From contig NZ_MCIF01000002.1 of assembly GCF_003268475.1 (NCBI RefSeq), positions 1,342,413 to 1,406,412 on the forward strand: a stretch of 64,000 nucleotides of DNA, read 5' to 3'. This stretch comes from Thermogemmatispora tikiterensis (lineage in GTDB: Bacteria; Chloroflexota; Ktedonobacteria; Ktedonobacterales; Ktedonobacteraceae). The position numbers were made by a program, and so were the translations under genes. Shown here in pieces: positions 25,629-34,344 of the stretch (position 1 is the first letter of the stretch; each line of letters opens with the position of its first letter). A model generated the notes under the pieces. That model had not been told where the DNA came from. It saw only the letters and a program-made list of their open reading frames with translations, and did not search any database.

Positions 25629-26720
25629 ATGAAGCCAAAGGTGACGATTGAGGACATTGCCCGGTTGGCAGGTGTATCGAAGGCCACAGTTTCGCGGGTG
25701 CTCAATGAGCGCAGCAATGTGAAGGCCGAGACACGCGAGCGAGTCCTGCGTGTCATGCAAGAGCAAGGTTTTGTACCCAGTCTGGCGGCAGCGGGACTGG
25801 CCGGCGGAAGGAGCAGACTGGTAGGAGTGCTGACTCCACCCTTCACGCAGCCAACCGTTCCCGAGATTCTGCGCGGCGTGGCCGAAGCGATCGAGCACAC
25901 CGATTATGAAATTGTTCTTTACAGCACGAATGCCGGGCAGAGTCCGACGACGATTGTCAACCGCATTCTAGCGCTGGGGCTGACCTCCTGCCTGCTGGTA
26001 ATTCAGCCAGGTCCGTTGACTCCACGCCTGTTGCAGCTCGCCTCTCAGGGCTTGCCGGTGGTCGTGATCGACGACCAGGGACCGCCGCCGGAGCTGCCTT
26101 CGGTCGGCATCGACAACCGCGTCAGTGCCTATCAGGCCACGATGCACCTGATCCGCCTCGGCTATCGGCGCATCGCCCATCTGCAAGGTCCCGCCGAATT
26201 CCGCTGCGCTCAGGAGCGCTACCAGGGCTACCGTCAGGCCCTCGACGACGCTGGTCTCCCCTTTGATCCTGCGCTGGTCTTCAACGGCACCTTCGAGACC
26301 GCCAGTGGGAGGGCTTGTGCTGTAGCGCTGGCCACGCTACCGCTTGCGGAGCGTCCCGAGGCTATCTTCATCGCCAATGATCAGATGGCCTTCGGTTTCC
26401 TGAGTGCCGCTGAGGCGCTGGGTCTACGCATTCCGCAGGATCTTGCAGTTGTCGGCTTCGACGATATTCCCCTCTCGGCGCATGTGAGGCCAACGCTGAC
26501 CACTATCAAGCAACCATTCTACGAGATGGGACGCAATGCGGTCGAGTTGCTGCTCTCGCTGCTGCACGGGCCGGCAATGCAGCCCGTAGCTGGCGCGGAG
26601 GACGGCTATCAGCCTCCTATCCGTATTCAGCTTCCCACTCGCCTGGTGATTCGTGAGTCTTGCGGAGCGTTGACTTTGCATCGCCGTCAGGAGCAGGAGC
26701 ATTCTTTGAGCGATGAGTGA
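25629..26720 (+). CDS. LacI family transcriptional regulator
   Basis: The 363-residue protein begins with the classic headpiece MKPKVTIEDIARLAGVSKAT, then VSRVLNERSNVK, with the hinge helix region near LAAAGLAGG. The effector domain shows PEILRGVAEAIEHTDYE, GYRRIAHLQGP, AIFIANDQMAFGFL and DLAVVGFDDIPLSAHVRPTL, as in sugar-binding LacI/PurR proteins. I choose the ATG at 25629; the longer TTG frame adds ten residues before the headpiece. Two operators at its own promoter indicate autorepression. The GH1 beta-glucosidase gene downstream suggests a glucoside ligand, although no matching operator is seen in front of that gene. Confidence 0.92.
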   Translation: MKPKVTIEDIARLAGVSKATVSRVLNERSNVKAETRERVLRVMQEQGFVPSLAAAGLAGGRSRLVGVLTPPFTQPTVPEILRGVAEAIEHTDYEIVLYSTNAGQSPTTIVNRILALGLTSCLLVIQPGPLTPRLLQLASQGLPVVVIDDQGPPPELPSVGIDNRVSAYQATMHLIRLGYRRIAHLQGPAEFRCAQERYQGYRQALDDAGLPFDPALVFNGTFETASGRACAVALATLPLAERPEAIFIANDQMAFGFLSAAEALGLRIPQDLAVVGFDDIPLSAHVRPTLTTIKQPFYEMGRNAVELLLSLLHGPAMQPVAGAEDGYQPPIRIQLPTRLVIRESCGALTLHRRQEQEHSLSDE

Positions 26721-27419
26721 GTAAGGGAGTGAAGCCAGAGCGCCAGGCAGGCCAGGTTACTGTAGAGTGTATGACCAGTATACCTGTCATCCTGGTGGCA
26801 CTGATCCTGTTGTCCTTATCAATCCGCAAGGGGTTGATCACAGCGCCACTCAGCGCCAGAGGAGAGGAGTACCACCGCAGTGAGGCGCTATGGCTTCTAC
26901 AGCGAGCTGACTTATAGAGAGCAGGCATCATAGAGTGAGTGAGCGCCTAGAGGGCCACGATGGCTCTCCGCTGCTTCTCTCACCTGCTTATTACCCCTTC
27001 AGCTCAGTAGGGACGCTTCGTCTCACCTGGTAAAGCAGACATGGATGTGAGTTTAACAGGCAGGGATGCCGCAGGGGTAATCGCCAATCATTTATCGATA
27101 GGGCGACTGCGCTTGCGGTCGCCCTATCCTTATTCAAACTCAGTCTGCCTACTTTGCCTCGTCGGGACCAGGAGAAGCGCAACATCAGCCAGCCTCGGTC
27201 AGCCTGGGCCTTGCCCACCTGGACGAGCCGAGCTTCCACGCTACACTCTCTGGTAGAGTGCTTAACGATCTCTATCTGTTCTATGTTCTACTAGCAGCAT
27301 CGGGGGAGACAGAGACACTACCAATGGCAGCCACAGCGATTCAGCCGGTCGCAGCCCGGCCCGAACTCTACTATTCCAGGCAGCGGCTGCTTGCCGCTCC
27401 ATCTGAACAAGGAGGATTA
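26721..27419 (+). other. Intergenic region with hairpin before the GH1 gene
   Basis: About 700 bases without a convincing gene. GATAGGGCGAC (27097-27107) pairs perfectly with GTCGCCCTATC (27118-27128) around a 10-nt loop; no T run follows, so it is not a standard terminator. A weaker hairpin lies at 26950-26968. No TGAAA-CG-TTTCA operator like those at 25487-25540 was found here. AAGGAGG at 27409-27415 is the ribosome site of the GH1 gene. Confidence 0.5.
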
Positions 27420-28841
27420 ATGGGTCAACCAGCGCGCACAGCTCCTGATACACTGCCCCTTTCTAATACTCTGGAGATCAGTGTCAGCTTCCCACCCGAT
27501 TTCCTCTGGGGAGTGGCCACCTCGGCTTACCAGATCGAGGGCGCAGCCTATGAGGATGGGCGCGGCCCTTCCATCTGGGACGCCTTCTCAGGTACACCTG
27601 GCAAGACCTACCAGGGCGACACCGGCGACATTGCCGCCGATCACTATCATCGGATGGAGGAGGATGTCGCTCTGATGGCCCGCCTGGGCATCGGAGCTTA
27701 CCGTTTCTCGATCTCCTGGCCCCGGGTGCTCCCCCAGGGCAAAGGCTCAGTTAATAGCCGCGGCCTCGATTTCTATGAGCGCCTTGTCGATTGTTTGCTC
27801 GCTCACAAGATCACGCCGCTGGTCACTCTGTTCCATTGGGATCTGCCCCTGGCGCTCCAGAGCGATGGCGGCTGGCTTAACCGCGAGACGGCCCTGGCCT
27901 TTGCCGAGTATGCGGAGATTGTGGCCCGTCGTTTGGGTGATCGCGTACGCTGGTGGGCAACGCTCAATGAACCCTGGTGCAGCGCCTATCTCGGGCATGG
28001 GTCCGGCGAGCATGCTCCGGGCCTGCGCGATCTCCAGGCTGCTATCACCGCCGGTCACCACCTCCTGCTAGCACACGGCCTGGCCCTGCCACGCTTGCGT
28101 GCCCATACGCGCAGCGATGCTCAACTGGGGATTGTTCTGAATTTCACCCCCGTCTACCCAGCCGATGAGCAGCCCGAGACTCAGGAAAGCGCACAGCAGG
28201 CCGATGCCTTCCACAACCGCTGGTTTATTGAGCCGCTCTACTGCGCTCGCTATCCCGAGACGCTCTTCTCGGCATTGCAGGTCCAACCACCAGCGATGGA
28301 GGCCTCAGATCTGGAGCTGATTGCTGCTCCTCTCGATTTCCTTGGGGTCAATTACTATACCCGCCTGCTGGTACGCGCTAGCGCTCCGGCTAACGGAGGG
28401 CCAATCTCAGCACGCCTGGCCCATGAAACGGTGGCTCCAGTACCCGGCTCCAGCTATACGGAAATGGGCTGGGAGGTCTACCCTTCCGGCTTGAAAGACC
28501 TATTGCTGCGCCTTCAACACGAATATCAACCAAAGACGATGGTTGTAACTGAGAACGGGGCGGCTTTTCACGATGAATGGGATGGCAACGAGCATATCCA
28601 CGATGGCTGTCGGATTGCCTACCTGAGACAGCATATCCAGGCCCTGGGCGAGGCCCTGGCTTCAGGGGCTGCTGTGCGCGGCTACTTTGTCTGGTCGCTA
28701 TTAGATAACTTCGAGTGGGCCTTCGGCTACAGCAAGCGCTTTGGCATTGTCTATGTCGACTATTCCACTCAGCGGCGCATTGTCAAGGACAGTGGCTACT
28801 GGTATGCTTCCTTCATCGCCGCACGTCGCCCTCGCTCCTGA
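27420..28841 (+). CDS. Glycoside hydrolase family 1, beta-glucosidase-like
   Basis: The protein has about 473 residues, the normal GH1 length. The N-terminal signature FPPDFLWGVATSAYQIEGA (about 22-40) is followed by YRFSISWPRVLPQG, the acid/base glutamate in WATLNEPW (Glu about 184) and the nucleophile in VVTENGAAF (Glu about 378), then YFVWSLLDNFEWAFGYSKRFG. No signal peptide is seen, so it probably works in the cytoplasm on imported beta-glucosides or -galactosides. The ATG at 27420 has AAGGAGG 4-5 nt upstream; the frame is open further upstream but lacks such a site. It may be part of a sugar-use unit with the LacI regulator. Confidence 0.93.
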   Translation: MGQPARTAPDTLPLSNTLEISVSFPPDFLWGVATSAYQIEGAAYEDGRGPSIWDAFSGTPGKTYQGDTGDIAADHYHRMEEDVALMARLGIGAYRFSISWPRVLPQGKGSVNSRGLDFYERLVDCLLAHKITPLVTLFHWDLPLALQSDGGWLNRETALAFAEYAEIVARRLGDRVRWWATLNEPWCSAYLGHGSGEHAPGLRDLQAAITAGHHLLLAHGLALPRLRAHTRSDAQLGIVLNFTPVYPADEQPETQESAQQADAFHNRWFIEPLYCARYPETLFSALQVQPPAMEASDLELIAAPLDFLGVNYYTRLLVRASAPANGGPISARLAHETVAPVPGSSYTEMGWEVYPSGLKDLLLRLQHEYQPKTMVVTENGAAFHDEWDGNEHIHDGCRIAYLRQHIQALGEALASGAAVRGYFVWSLLDNFEWAFGYSKRFGIVYVDYSTQRRIVKDSGYWYASFIAARRPRS

Positions 28842-29603
28842 GAGAGTTGGTGAGCTAGAGCAGGTGACGCAACAGCCGGTCGCCTTCGCTCTGGCTCACC
28901 ACGAGACCTGGCCCGCATTTTTCCCTTCTCTCCTCATCCAGCCTATGTATGGCCTCGCTGCTCCATCCCTCCCGCTTTCAGCAGGCGCAGAGGACCACTG
29001 GCTGACCGAGACCGCAAGACGCTGAGCGCAGCAATAGACAACCTGATTGCCTGGGGAACGTCCTGCAGTAGCGCCTGGAGCGGGAGCGGTGAGCGTAACC
29101 GTACCTACCCTACATACATAGCCCTCGACTACGTAGCAGGAGAGAGCAGCTTGTGTTCTCGCTCGCCATTGCCTTTTCTCCACGGTCAGATTAGAATGAA
29201 AAAGTAGTTCTCCCAGGCGGTAAAGCGGATAGACGAATACGAACCACAGGGATCTGTTGTCCACCTTGCTCGGTCGGGATAGCAGAGCGTCAGGCCCCGA
29301 CTGGCAGCAGGCACTTGTGGAAGCAGGTGATCCGTGCCCAGGAAGGACTCATCTCACTTTCTCTGACCAAGATGCATCGGCCCCCAGTGGCCGCCACCAA
29401 GAGATGGAGGAAAGGCCGACACGCTCCCTGGCAGCAACGGGCGTTGCCTATGACCAGGCAGATGACATGCTTGCAGCCCGGTCTGGCAGCGTGACAACAG
29501 CTGATGCCAGCGCCTGCGGGGGTCAGGCCATGCGGCGTGTTGGCTTCGCGCTTTTGAAATTTGGGGAGGGCGCGGCTCTCATCCCTGCCGCGTAAGAAGT
29601 GCG
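28842..29603. other. Intergenic region, nothing recognised
   Basis: About 760 bases between the GH1 gene and the zinc-ribbon protein. Open frames here (for example 29257-29595 plus) have no recognisable motif, low-quality ribosome sites and unusual composition. I see no terminator, RNA gene or repeat that I can support. Confidence 0.4.
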
Positions 29604-30326
29604 ATGAATAGATGCTGTCCCAGCTGCGGTCGTGAGAACGATACCACAAGTAGTTTTTGTGCTTTCTGCGGTAGCACCCTGGCGGAGGCATACACCGATC
29701 TGACGGAGCTGCTGCCGCGAGAAGAGCAGGCAGGCTATGTGAATGCCCGCTTTCCACTCGCTTCCAACTTGTCCAACCCACTGGACGAGTGGCCGTACAG
29801 GTCGTTGACGCCATCGCTCGCTTCACAGGGGGCCTCAGTCCCCTTCTACTCAGGGGGACAGGCAGCCTATGACCCTTATGCTCAGGGAGCAAGCGAGCCA
29901 ACGCCAGGACCATATCCCCTCTCCGGGGGGCTGCCTGTCTCTGTGGCAGCAGAGAAGCAGCCTCGGCGCCGGGGCTGGAGCGAGGCTCTGATCAGCACGC
30001 TGCTGTATCTGTGGGGAGCCTTTCTCTCCCTTTTTGGCGTGGGCGGCCTCTTGTTCCAGATGCCCTCGACGGTGATGGCTATCTTCGTACTAGTAGCCTG
30101 CGCCTGCGAGCTGGTACTTCTTCCTCTGGTGTTGATCTATTATCGTCATCCTCATCTGCGTCTGGGCAAACGCCTGCTGTTCGAGGGCCTGACCCTGCTC
30201 GTCGGCTTTCTGCTCCTGCTCATTGCAGCAGCCATAGAGGGTCTCTCCGAGCCTCTGGCCTACTTTGCTATGGGCATAGTTTGCCTCCTCTACGGGGTGG
30301 TGACAATGGTGCTGGCTTTCTGGTGA
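29604..30326 (+). CDS. Zinc-ribbon domain membrane protein
   Basis: The 240-residue protein starts with a zinc ribbon, MNRCCPSCGRENDTTSSFCA with a second FCGSTL knuckle, giving the CxxC-n-CxxC pattern (about 5-23). A disordered Pro/Gly/Ser/Tyr-rich linker of about 85 residues follows, then four hydrophobic segments (about 130-240) with KQPRRRGW before the first. Such proteins are common in Ktedonobacteria and other Gram-positives and have no defined role; sensing or scaffolding at the membrane is a guess. AAGAAGTG precedes the ATG. Confidence 0.75.
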   Translation: MNRCCPSCGRENDTTSSFCAFCGSTLAEAYTDLTELLPREEQAGYVNARFPLASNLSNPLDEWPYRSLTPSLASQGASVPFYSGGQAAYDPYAQGASEPTPGPYPLSGGLPVSVAAEKQPRRRGWSEALISTLLYLWGAFLSLFGVGGLLFQMPSTVMAIFVLVACACELVLLPLVLIYYRHPHLRLGKRLLFEGLTLLVGFLLLLIAAAIEGLSEPLAYFAMGIVCLLYGVVTMVLAFW

Positions 30327-30450
30327 GAAAAACCACAGCGGTGGAGAGGCAGCAGGCGCTGATCGGGCGGGTGACCGGATCGCTTAACAGAGCGACCCCT
30401 AGGGTCGGCCAAATACCGCCCATTCTCGCCATGTGATCCCTTGCCATACC

Positions 30451-30479
30451 TTGCTTACATGCTGAAGATGTGATATAGA
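30451..30479 (+). promoter_or_regulatory. Promoter of the DtxR/MntR-type regulator
   Basis: TTGCTT (30451-30456) and TATAGA (30474-30479) are 17 bases apart, about 40 nt before the start codon at 30520. Confidence 0.5.
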
Positions 30480-30519
30480 TTTCCTGCATCAGAAATTTCA
30501 GACATCGGGATATGAGCGC

Positions 30520-31251
30520 ATGGATGAACCGATACAGGCACTGGCCCCGCGCGTCAGCGATTGCTTGAAGGTCATCTATACCATGCAGGAACGTGGCCAG
30601 CGAGTCTCTACCTCGGCGGTGAGCGAACGTCTGGGGGTCAGCGATGCCACCGTGACCTTGCTCTTCAAAGAGTTTGCCAAGGCTGGCTGGGTCCAGCATA
30701 CTCCTTACCGCGGCGTCTGCCTGACCCCGCTGGGAGAGCGCAAGGCAAAGGAGGTCATCCGCCATCATCGGCTGCTGGAGCTGTATCTGGCGCGCGAACT
30801 GGGCTATAGCTGGGATAAAGTGCACGAGGAGGCCGATCGACTGGAACATGTGATCTCGGAAGAGTTCGAGGAACGGCTCGACGCCCTTCTCGGCTATCCA
30901 ACCGTTGATCCCCACGGCGACCCCATCCCCAGCAAGGAAGGGGTTATTGCCCAACGCCCGGGCCAGCCGCTGTTGGAGGTGCCCGCAGGACAATCTGCCC
31001 GTATTCTGCGCGTCAACGACCAGGACGCGGCCAAGCTGCGCTATCTGGGTCAGATGGGCCTCTATCCAGAGGTACGGGTGTATGTGATTGAACGGGTACC
31101 CTTCGGTGGGCCGCTGCGCATCCGCGTTGGTGAGGAGAGCCAGGCAGTCGAGCACCTGTTGAGCGCCGAACTGGCCGAACAGATTACGGTGAGCCTCCAG
31201 GAAGACGAGGATGATTCGGCGGATCGCCTCCAGCCTAGCTTCTCATCCTAA
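30520..31251 (+). CDS. DtxR/MntR family metal-dependent transcriptional regulator
   Basis: The 243-residue protein has an N-terminal winged helix (LKVIYTMQERGQRVSTSAV, then SERLGVSDATVTLLFKEFAK) and a dimerisation/metal domain with RHHRLLELYLARELGYSW, then HEEADRLEHVISEEFEERLD, which carries the His/Glu ligands typical of the family. A C-terminal FeoA/SH3-like domain (about 150-225) follows. The architecture is that of long DtxR/IdeR-type proteins. The metal cannot be fixed from sequence, but the neighbouring mntH suggests manganese. It is convergent with the usp-mntH unit, 61 bases apart. Confidence 0.9.
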   Translation: MDEPIQALAPRVSDCLKVIYTMQERGQRVSTSAVSERLGVSDATVTLLFKEFAKAGWVQHTPYRGVCLTPLGERKAKEVIRHHRLLELYLARELGYSWDKVHEEADRLEHVISEEFEERLDALLGYPTVDPHGDPIPSKEGVIAQRPGQPLLEVPAGQSARILRVNDQDAAKLRYLGQMGLYPEVRVYVIERVPFGGPLRIRVGEESQAVEHLLSAELAEQITVSLQEDEDDSADRLQPSFSS

Positions 31252-31312
31252 CTGAGAGCCTGGGCTAGACCAGGGCGCTGGCTGGCCGTCAGCCATGAGA
31301 GTGAGAGCGCCA

Positions 31313-32356
31313 TTAGAGGTTTGTGGCGCGCACCAGCAGCAGCGGCACGCTCACGCGCCCTACGAGGCGCGGGGCCACACTGCCACTCAGCAGCGCATCC
31401 AGCCCGGTCCGACCGTGGCTGGCCAGAACAACCAGATCCAGCTCCTGGCGTTCAAGCAGTTTGACGACCTCTAGCACCGTCTCGCCTCGCAAGACCTCTC
31501 CCTGAGCCTTGACCCCCTGACTCTGACACTCCTCGGCGACCTGCTTGAGATAGGAGCGCGCTCCTTGCTCAGCCAGGTCAAGGACAGCGCGCATGGTGGC
31601 AGGCAACATAGTGCCTGAGACCGCCTGCTCCCCCGCCAGCGTCGTGAGCGTTGGGATCACAAAGACAAGACGCAGCTCTGCCCCAAAAGTGCGCGCCAGA
31701 GCGATGGCCGCCGGCAGTCCTGGCTCGTGTTCCGGAGTCCCATCCAGTGGTACCAGGATACGCCTCAGCTTGAAGGGCGGCGCGCTCCCATCCTTGCGCG
31801 GCTGAACCAGCCAGATAGGGCAAGGACCTCGCTGTAGGACCTGCTGAGCAATGCTGCCAAAGAGTAGATCACGTACACCGCCATTACCATGAGTGCACAT
31901 AACCACTAGATCGCTCTGTAGCTCCTGCACATGCTCCACAATGCCCCGCGCAACGCTCTGTTCACGGTTCTCGTGAACATGCACGGTGACCATCAGGTCT
32001 TGCGCCCTCAGACGAGCCGCTACCTCTTCAAGATAGACCCTGGCATCGGCAACGTCACGCAGATGGCGCTCTCCGTGCACCTGAGCAGGCGGATGTTGCT
32101 CTAGAATATGCAGGAGCAGGATCTCACCTTGATAGCGCTGGGCCAGGGCAGCTGCGCTTGGGAGCACCGCCTCAGCCAGGCGCGAGCCGTCTAAAGGGAC
32201 GAGGAGCCTTAGCCTGCCACTCTTCGCCGTGAAGACCTTCCCACGCTCGTGCTCCAGCTCATGCCCGATGCCTTGCGCAACACCCTTCCCGGCATCTTGC
32301 TTGATAGGCTGCTTCTGGTCACTATCGCTTTCTCCTTTTTCACGAGCAGGCAACAT
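31313..32356 (-). CDS. Tandem universal stress protein (two UspA domains)
   Basis: The 347-residue protein has a polar N-terminal region (about 45 residues) and two UspA domains. Each starts with a strand of the form LRLLVPLDGSRLAEAVLP or LRRILVPLDGTPEHEPGLPA. Each ends with an ATP-binding pattern: CTHGNGGVRDLLFGSIAQQ in the first and ASHGRTGLDALLSGSVAPR in the second. The G-2x-G-9x-GS rule holds except that the first Gly is Cys or Ala. I start at the ATG at 32356 with AGGAGG 8 nt upstream, inside the 3' end of mntH. The two genes are 4 nt apart and surely co-transcribed. A role under metal or oxidative stress is inferred from context. Confidence 0.88.
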   Translation of the reverse strand: MLPAREKGESDSDQKQPIKQDAGKGVAQGIGHELEHERGKVFTAKSGRLRLLVPLDGSRLAEAVLPSAAALAQRYQGEILLLHILEQHPPAQVHGERHLRDVADARVYLEEVAARLRAQDLMVTVHVHENREQSVARGIVEHVQELQSDLVVMCTHGNGGVRDLLFGSIAQQVLQRGPCPIWLVQPRKDGSAPPFKLRRILVPLDGTPEHEPGLPAAIALARTFGAELRLVFVIPTLTTLAGEQAVSGTMLPATMRAVLDLAEQGARSYLKQVAEECQSQGVKAQGEVLRGETVLEVVKLLERQELDLVVLASHGRTGLDALLSGSVAPRLVGRVSVPLLLVRATNL

Positions 32357-32360
32357 TCCA

Positions 32361-33617
32361 TCAGCCTCCTGTAAAGACCTGATACAAGAGAAAGATATTG
32401 AGGGCAATAATCAAACTGGCAACCAACCAGGCCAGAGCGGTCGTCAGCTGGCTGTTGACCAATACTCCCATGATATCACGGCGCTGCGTAAAGAGAATCA
32501 GCGGCACAAGAGCAAAAGGTATGCCAAAGCTGAGCACCACCTGGCTAATTACCAATGTCCGCGTCGGCTCCAGGCCGATCAGGATTACGAGCAGAGATGG
32601 CAGCATGGTCACAAGGCGCCGCAACCAGACGGGAATCTGGCGATGGAGAAAGCCCTGCATGATAACCTGGCCCGACATCGTGCCAACGGTCGAGGACGAA
32701 AGTCCCGAAATGAGAAGGGAAATGGCAAAGACCCAACTGGCAGCGCTCCCTAGCAAGGGCTGCAACGTACGATAGGCCTCTTCGAGGGTGGCAACCTGGC
32801 GTAGTCCAGCTTGAAAAAAGGTGCCTGCAGCCATAATGAGCATCGCTGCATTGACAAAGCCTGCAATGCCCATGGCGATAATCACATCGAGCAGCTCATA
32901 GCGGAAGAGGCGCTTCAGACGCACCGGGTCGCGGACAACAATCCTCCCCTGGGTAAGGGCTGAGTGCAGGTAGATGACATGAGGCATGACGGTGGCGCCC
33001 AGAATGCCAGAGGCCAGGAGAATGCTCTCAGGGCCGGAGAATTGCGGCACGAAAGCATGATAGGCAATGGTTCCCCAGGCAGGCCGCACGAGTATGGTTT
33101 CGATGACGTAACAAAGTGCAATGACACCCACCAGGGCACTAATGACAGCCTCCAAGGGGCGAAAGCCGTAGCGCTCCAGGCCGAGGATGAGAAAGGTGAC
33201 AATGGCGGTCAGTAGGCCGCCGAGCAGGAGGGGAATGTGAAAGAGGAGCTGAAAGCCGACAGCAGCTCCGAGAAATTCAGCCAGGTCGGTAGCCATAGCC
33301 ACGATCTCGGCAAGGAGCCACATGCCCCAAACAACAGGACGCGGGAAATAGGTGCGACACATCTCGGGCAGATTCAGCCCGGTGGCAATTCCTAGCTTGG
33401 CAGAGAGGGCCTGAATGAGCATGGCCATCAGATTGCTGGCGACAATGACCCAGAGCAGCAGATAACCGAAGCTGGCCCCTCCCTGAATGTTGGTCGAGAA
33501 GTTGCCAGGGTCTATGTAGGCCACACTGGCAATGAAGGCCGGCCCCAAAAAAGGCAGCACCCGACGCAGCAGACCACGCCTGGTCTGACCGCTCAGGACC
33601 TCGTTGGCCGCTCGCAC
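32361..33617 (-). CDS. mntH: Nramp family divalent metal ion transporter
   Basis: The 418-residue membrane protein has eleven or so hydrophobic segments. TM1 carries the metal-binding DPGNFSTNIQGGASFGY motif (about 36-52) and TM6 the VMPHVIYLHSAL motif (about 208-219) with the Met/His pair of Nramp proteins; IVAMATDLAEFLGAAVGF marks TM3. Nramp proteins import Mn2+ or Fe2+ with protons. The start is a GTG (33617) with a purine-rich GGGGGGAGAGAGGGGGG upstream. A DtxR/MntR-type regulator gene lies about 1.1 kb past its end, convergent, which supports manganese as the substrate. Confidence 0.93.
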   Translation of the reverse strand: MRAANEVLSGQTRRGLLRRVLPFLGPAFIASVAYIDPGNFSTNIQGGASFGYLLLWVIVASNLMAMLIQALSAKLGIATGLNLPEMCRTYFPRPVVWGMWLLAEIVAMATDLAEFLGAAVGFQLLFHIPLLLGGLLTAIVTFLILGLERYGFRPLEAVISALVGVIALCYVIETILVRPAWGTIAYHAFVPQFSGPESILLASGILGATVMPHVIYLHSALTQGRIVVRDPVRLKRLFRYELLDVIIAMGIAGFVNAAMLIMAAGTFFQAGLRQVATLEEAYRTLQPLLGSAASWVFAISLLISGLSSSTVGTMSGQVIMQGFLHRQIPVWLRRLVTMLPSLLVILIGLEPTRTLVISQVVLSFGIPFALVPLILFTQRRDIMGVLVNSQLTTALAWLVASLIIALNIFLLYQVFTGG

Positions 33618-33839
33618 TGTCCCCCCCTCTCTCCCCCCCCGTTAACTGCGATTTTCGATGACTCGGACCGCATAATAATCTGCTCCTGTCGCGTTCTCGT
33701 GCTGAGAAGATGAGACGTGCAGAGAAGATAACCTTGATCACCTCGCGGACATGGCAACCCTCACCCCTAACCGGTCAGGGATACCCTCCTGCCACAACAC
33801 CTTCCCTGGCCATGTCTGATCCAGCCCACCCCATTATCC

Positions 33840-33888
33840 AACTTTTTAAATTTTTAAAATAAAAGTTTTCCTTCTCTTAAAAGAGAAG
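33840..33888 (-). promoter_or_regulatory. AT-rich inverted repeats upstream of mntH, candidate metal-regulator site
   Basis: AACTTTT and AAAAGTT (33840-33867) flank an A/T-only core. CTTCTCTT and AAGAGAAG (33871-33888) form an 8-bp inverted repeat around AA. The stretch is far more AT-rich than its surroundings and lies about 220-270 bp upstream of mntH. It may hold the promoter and the binding site of the DtxR/MntR-type regulator, but the sequence does not match a known MntR box. Confidence 0.35.
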
Positions 33889-34045
33889 TATACGTCCCGC
33901 GGCAGCCCCTGTCAAGGGAAGAAAGAGCCCAGTGGAGAAGAAGCCAGAAAAGGCCAGGCAGGAACATGAGTAGCTCATTCGAAATTTCCGGTTTGTTGAA
34001 CCTCCGCCACGTCCCGGATTGCAGTGAAGCGAGGATGGTCAGCTT

Positions 34046-34290
34046 ATGATCCGGTTCCGTTCGGAGCACGAGCAGGACCTGCGAGTGCCGCTCCTGAACT
34101 CATTTCTGAGCACGCCACACGGCAAGCTACCAGAGCCGGTGTCGCTGCACCAAGATGCGCTGGCGGATGATCCGCTGTTCTGTGGCCATCTGGCTCTGTG
34201 GTACGTCGCACATGGCGAGGTACGTGATCGTAACGATCCGCCTATCGTTTACCAACCTACCAGGTCTACGGGAGAAGAGAGAGGTCAGAT
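34046..34290 (+). pseudogene. Decayed fragment resembling a TROVE-related Ktedonobacteria protein
   Basis: The frame at 34046 reads LNSFLSTPHGKLPEPVSLHQ, then DALADDPLFCGHLALWYVAHGEVRDRND, after which the reading makes no sense. In the frame shifted by one base the next residues are TIRLSFTNLPGLREKREV. From memory, TROVE/Ro60-related and similar proteins in Ktedonobacteria have TPH-x-L, a DPxFYGHLAVWY block and GDVRDHKE followed by a LPxHRE segment, so this looks like the first 80 residues of such a gene broken by a frameshift near 34220 and then truncated. The fragment ends just before the SDR gene. The identification is from remembered pattern, not a search. Confidence 0.45.
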
Positions 34291-34344
34291 ATAGCGCCTG
34301 CTGCATATTTGAAGATCAAAAGAGGAAAGTGAGGATACCATAAA

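Noticed and set aside
26717..26917. Short frame overlapping the LacI stop
   Set aside because: Starts with GTG inside the LacI stop region, has no family resemblance, and its one hydrophobic stretch is not enough to support a gene.
27097..27128. Perfect 11-bp hairpin as an intrinsic terminator
   Set aside because: There is no T run on either side, so I list it as a hairpin only.
29257..29595. 112-codon frame before the zinc-ribbon gene
   Set aside because: Composition is unlike a real protein of this genome and no motif or ribosome site is seen.
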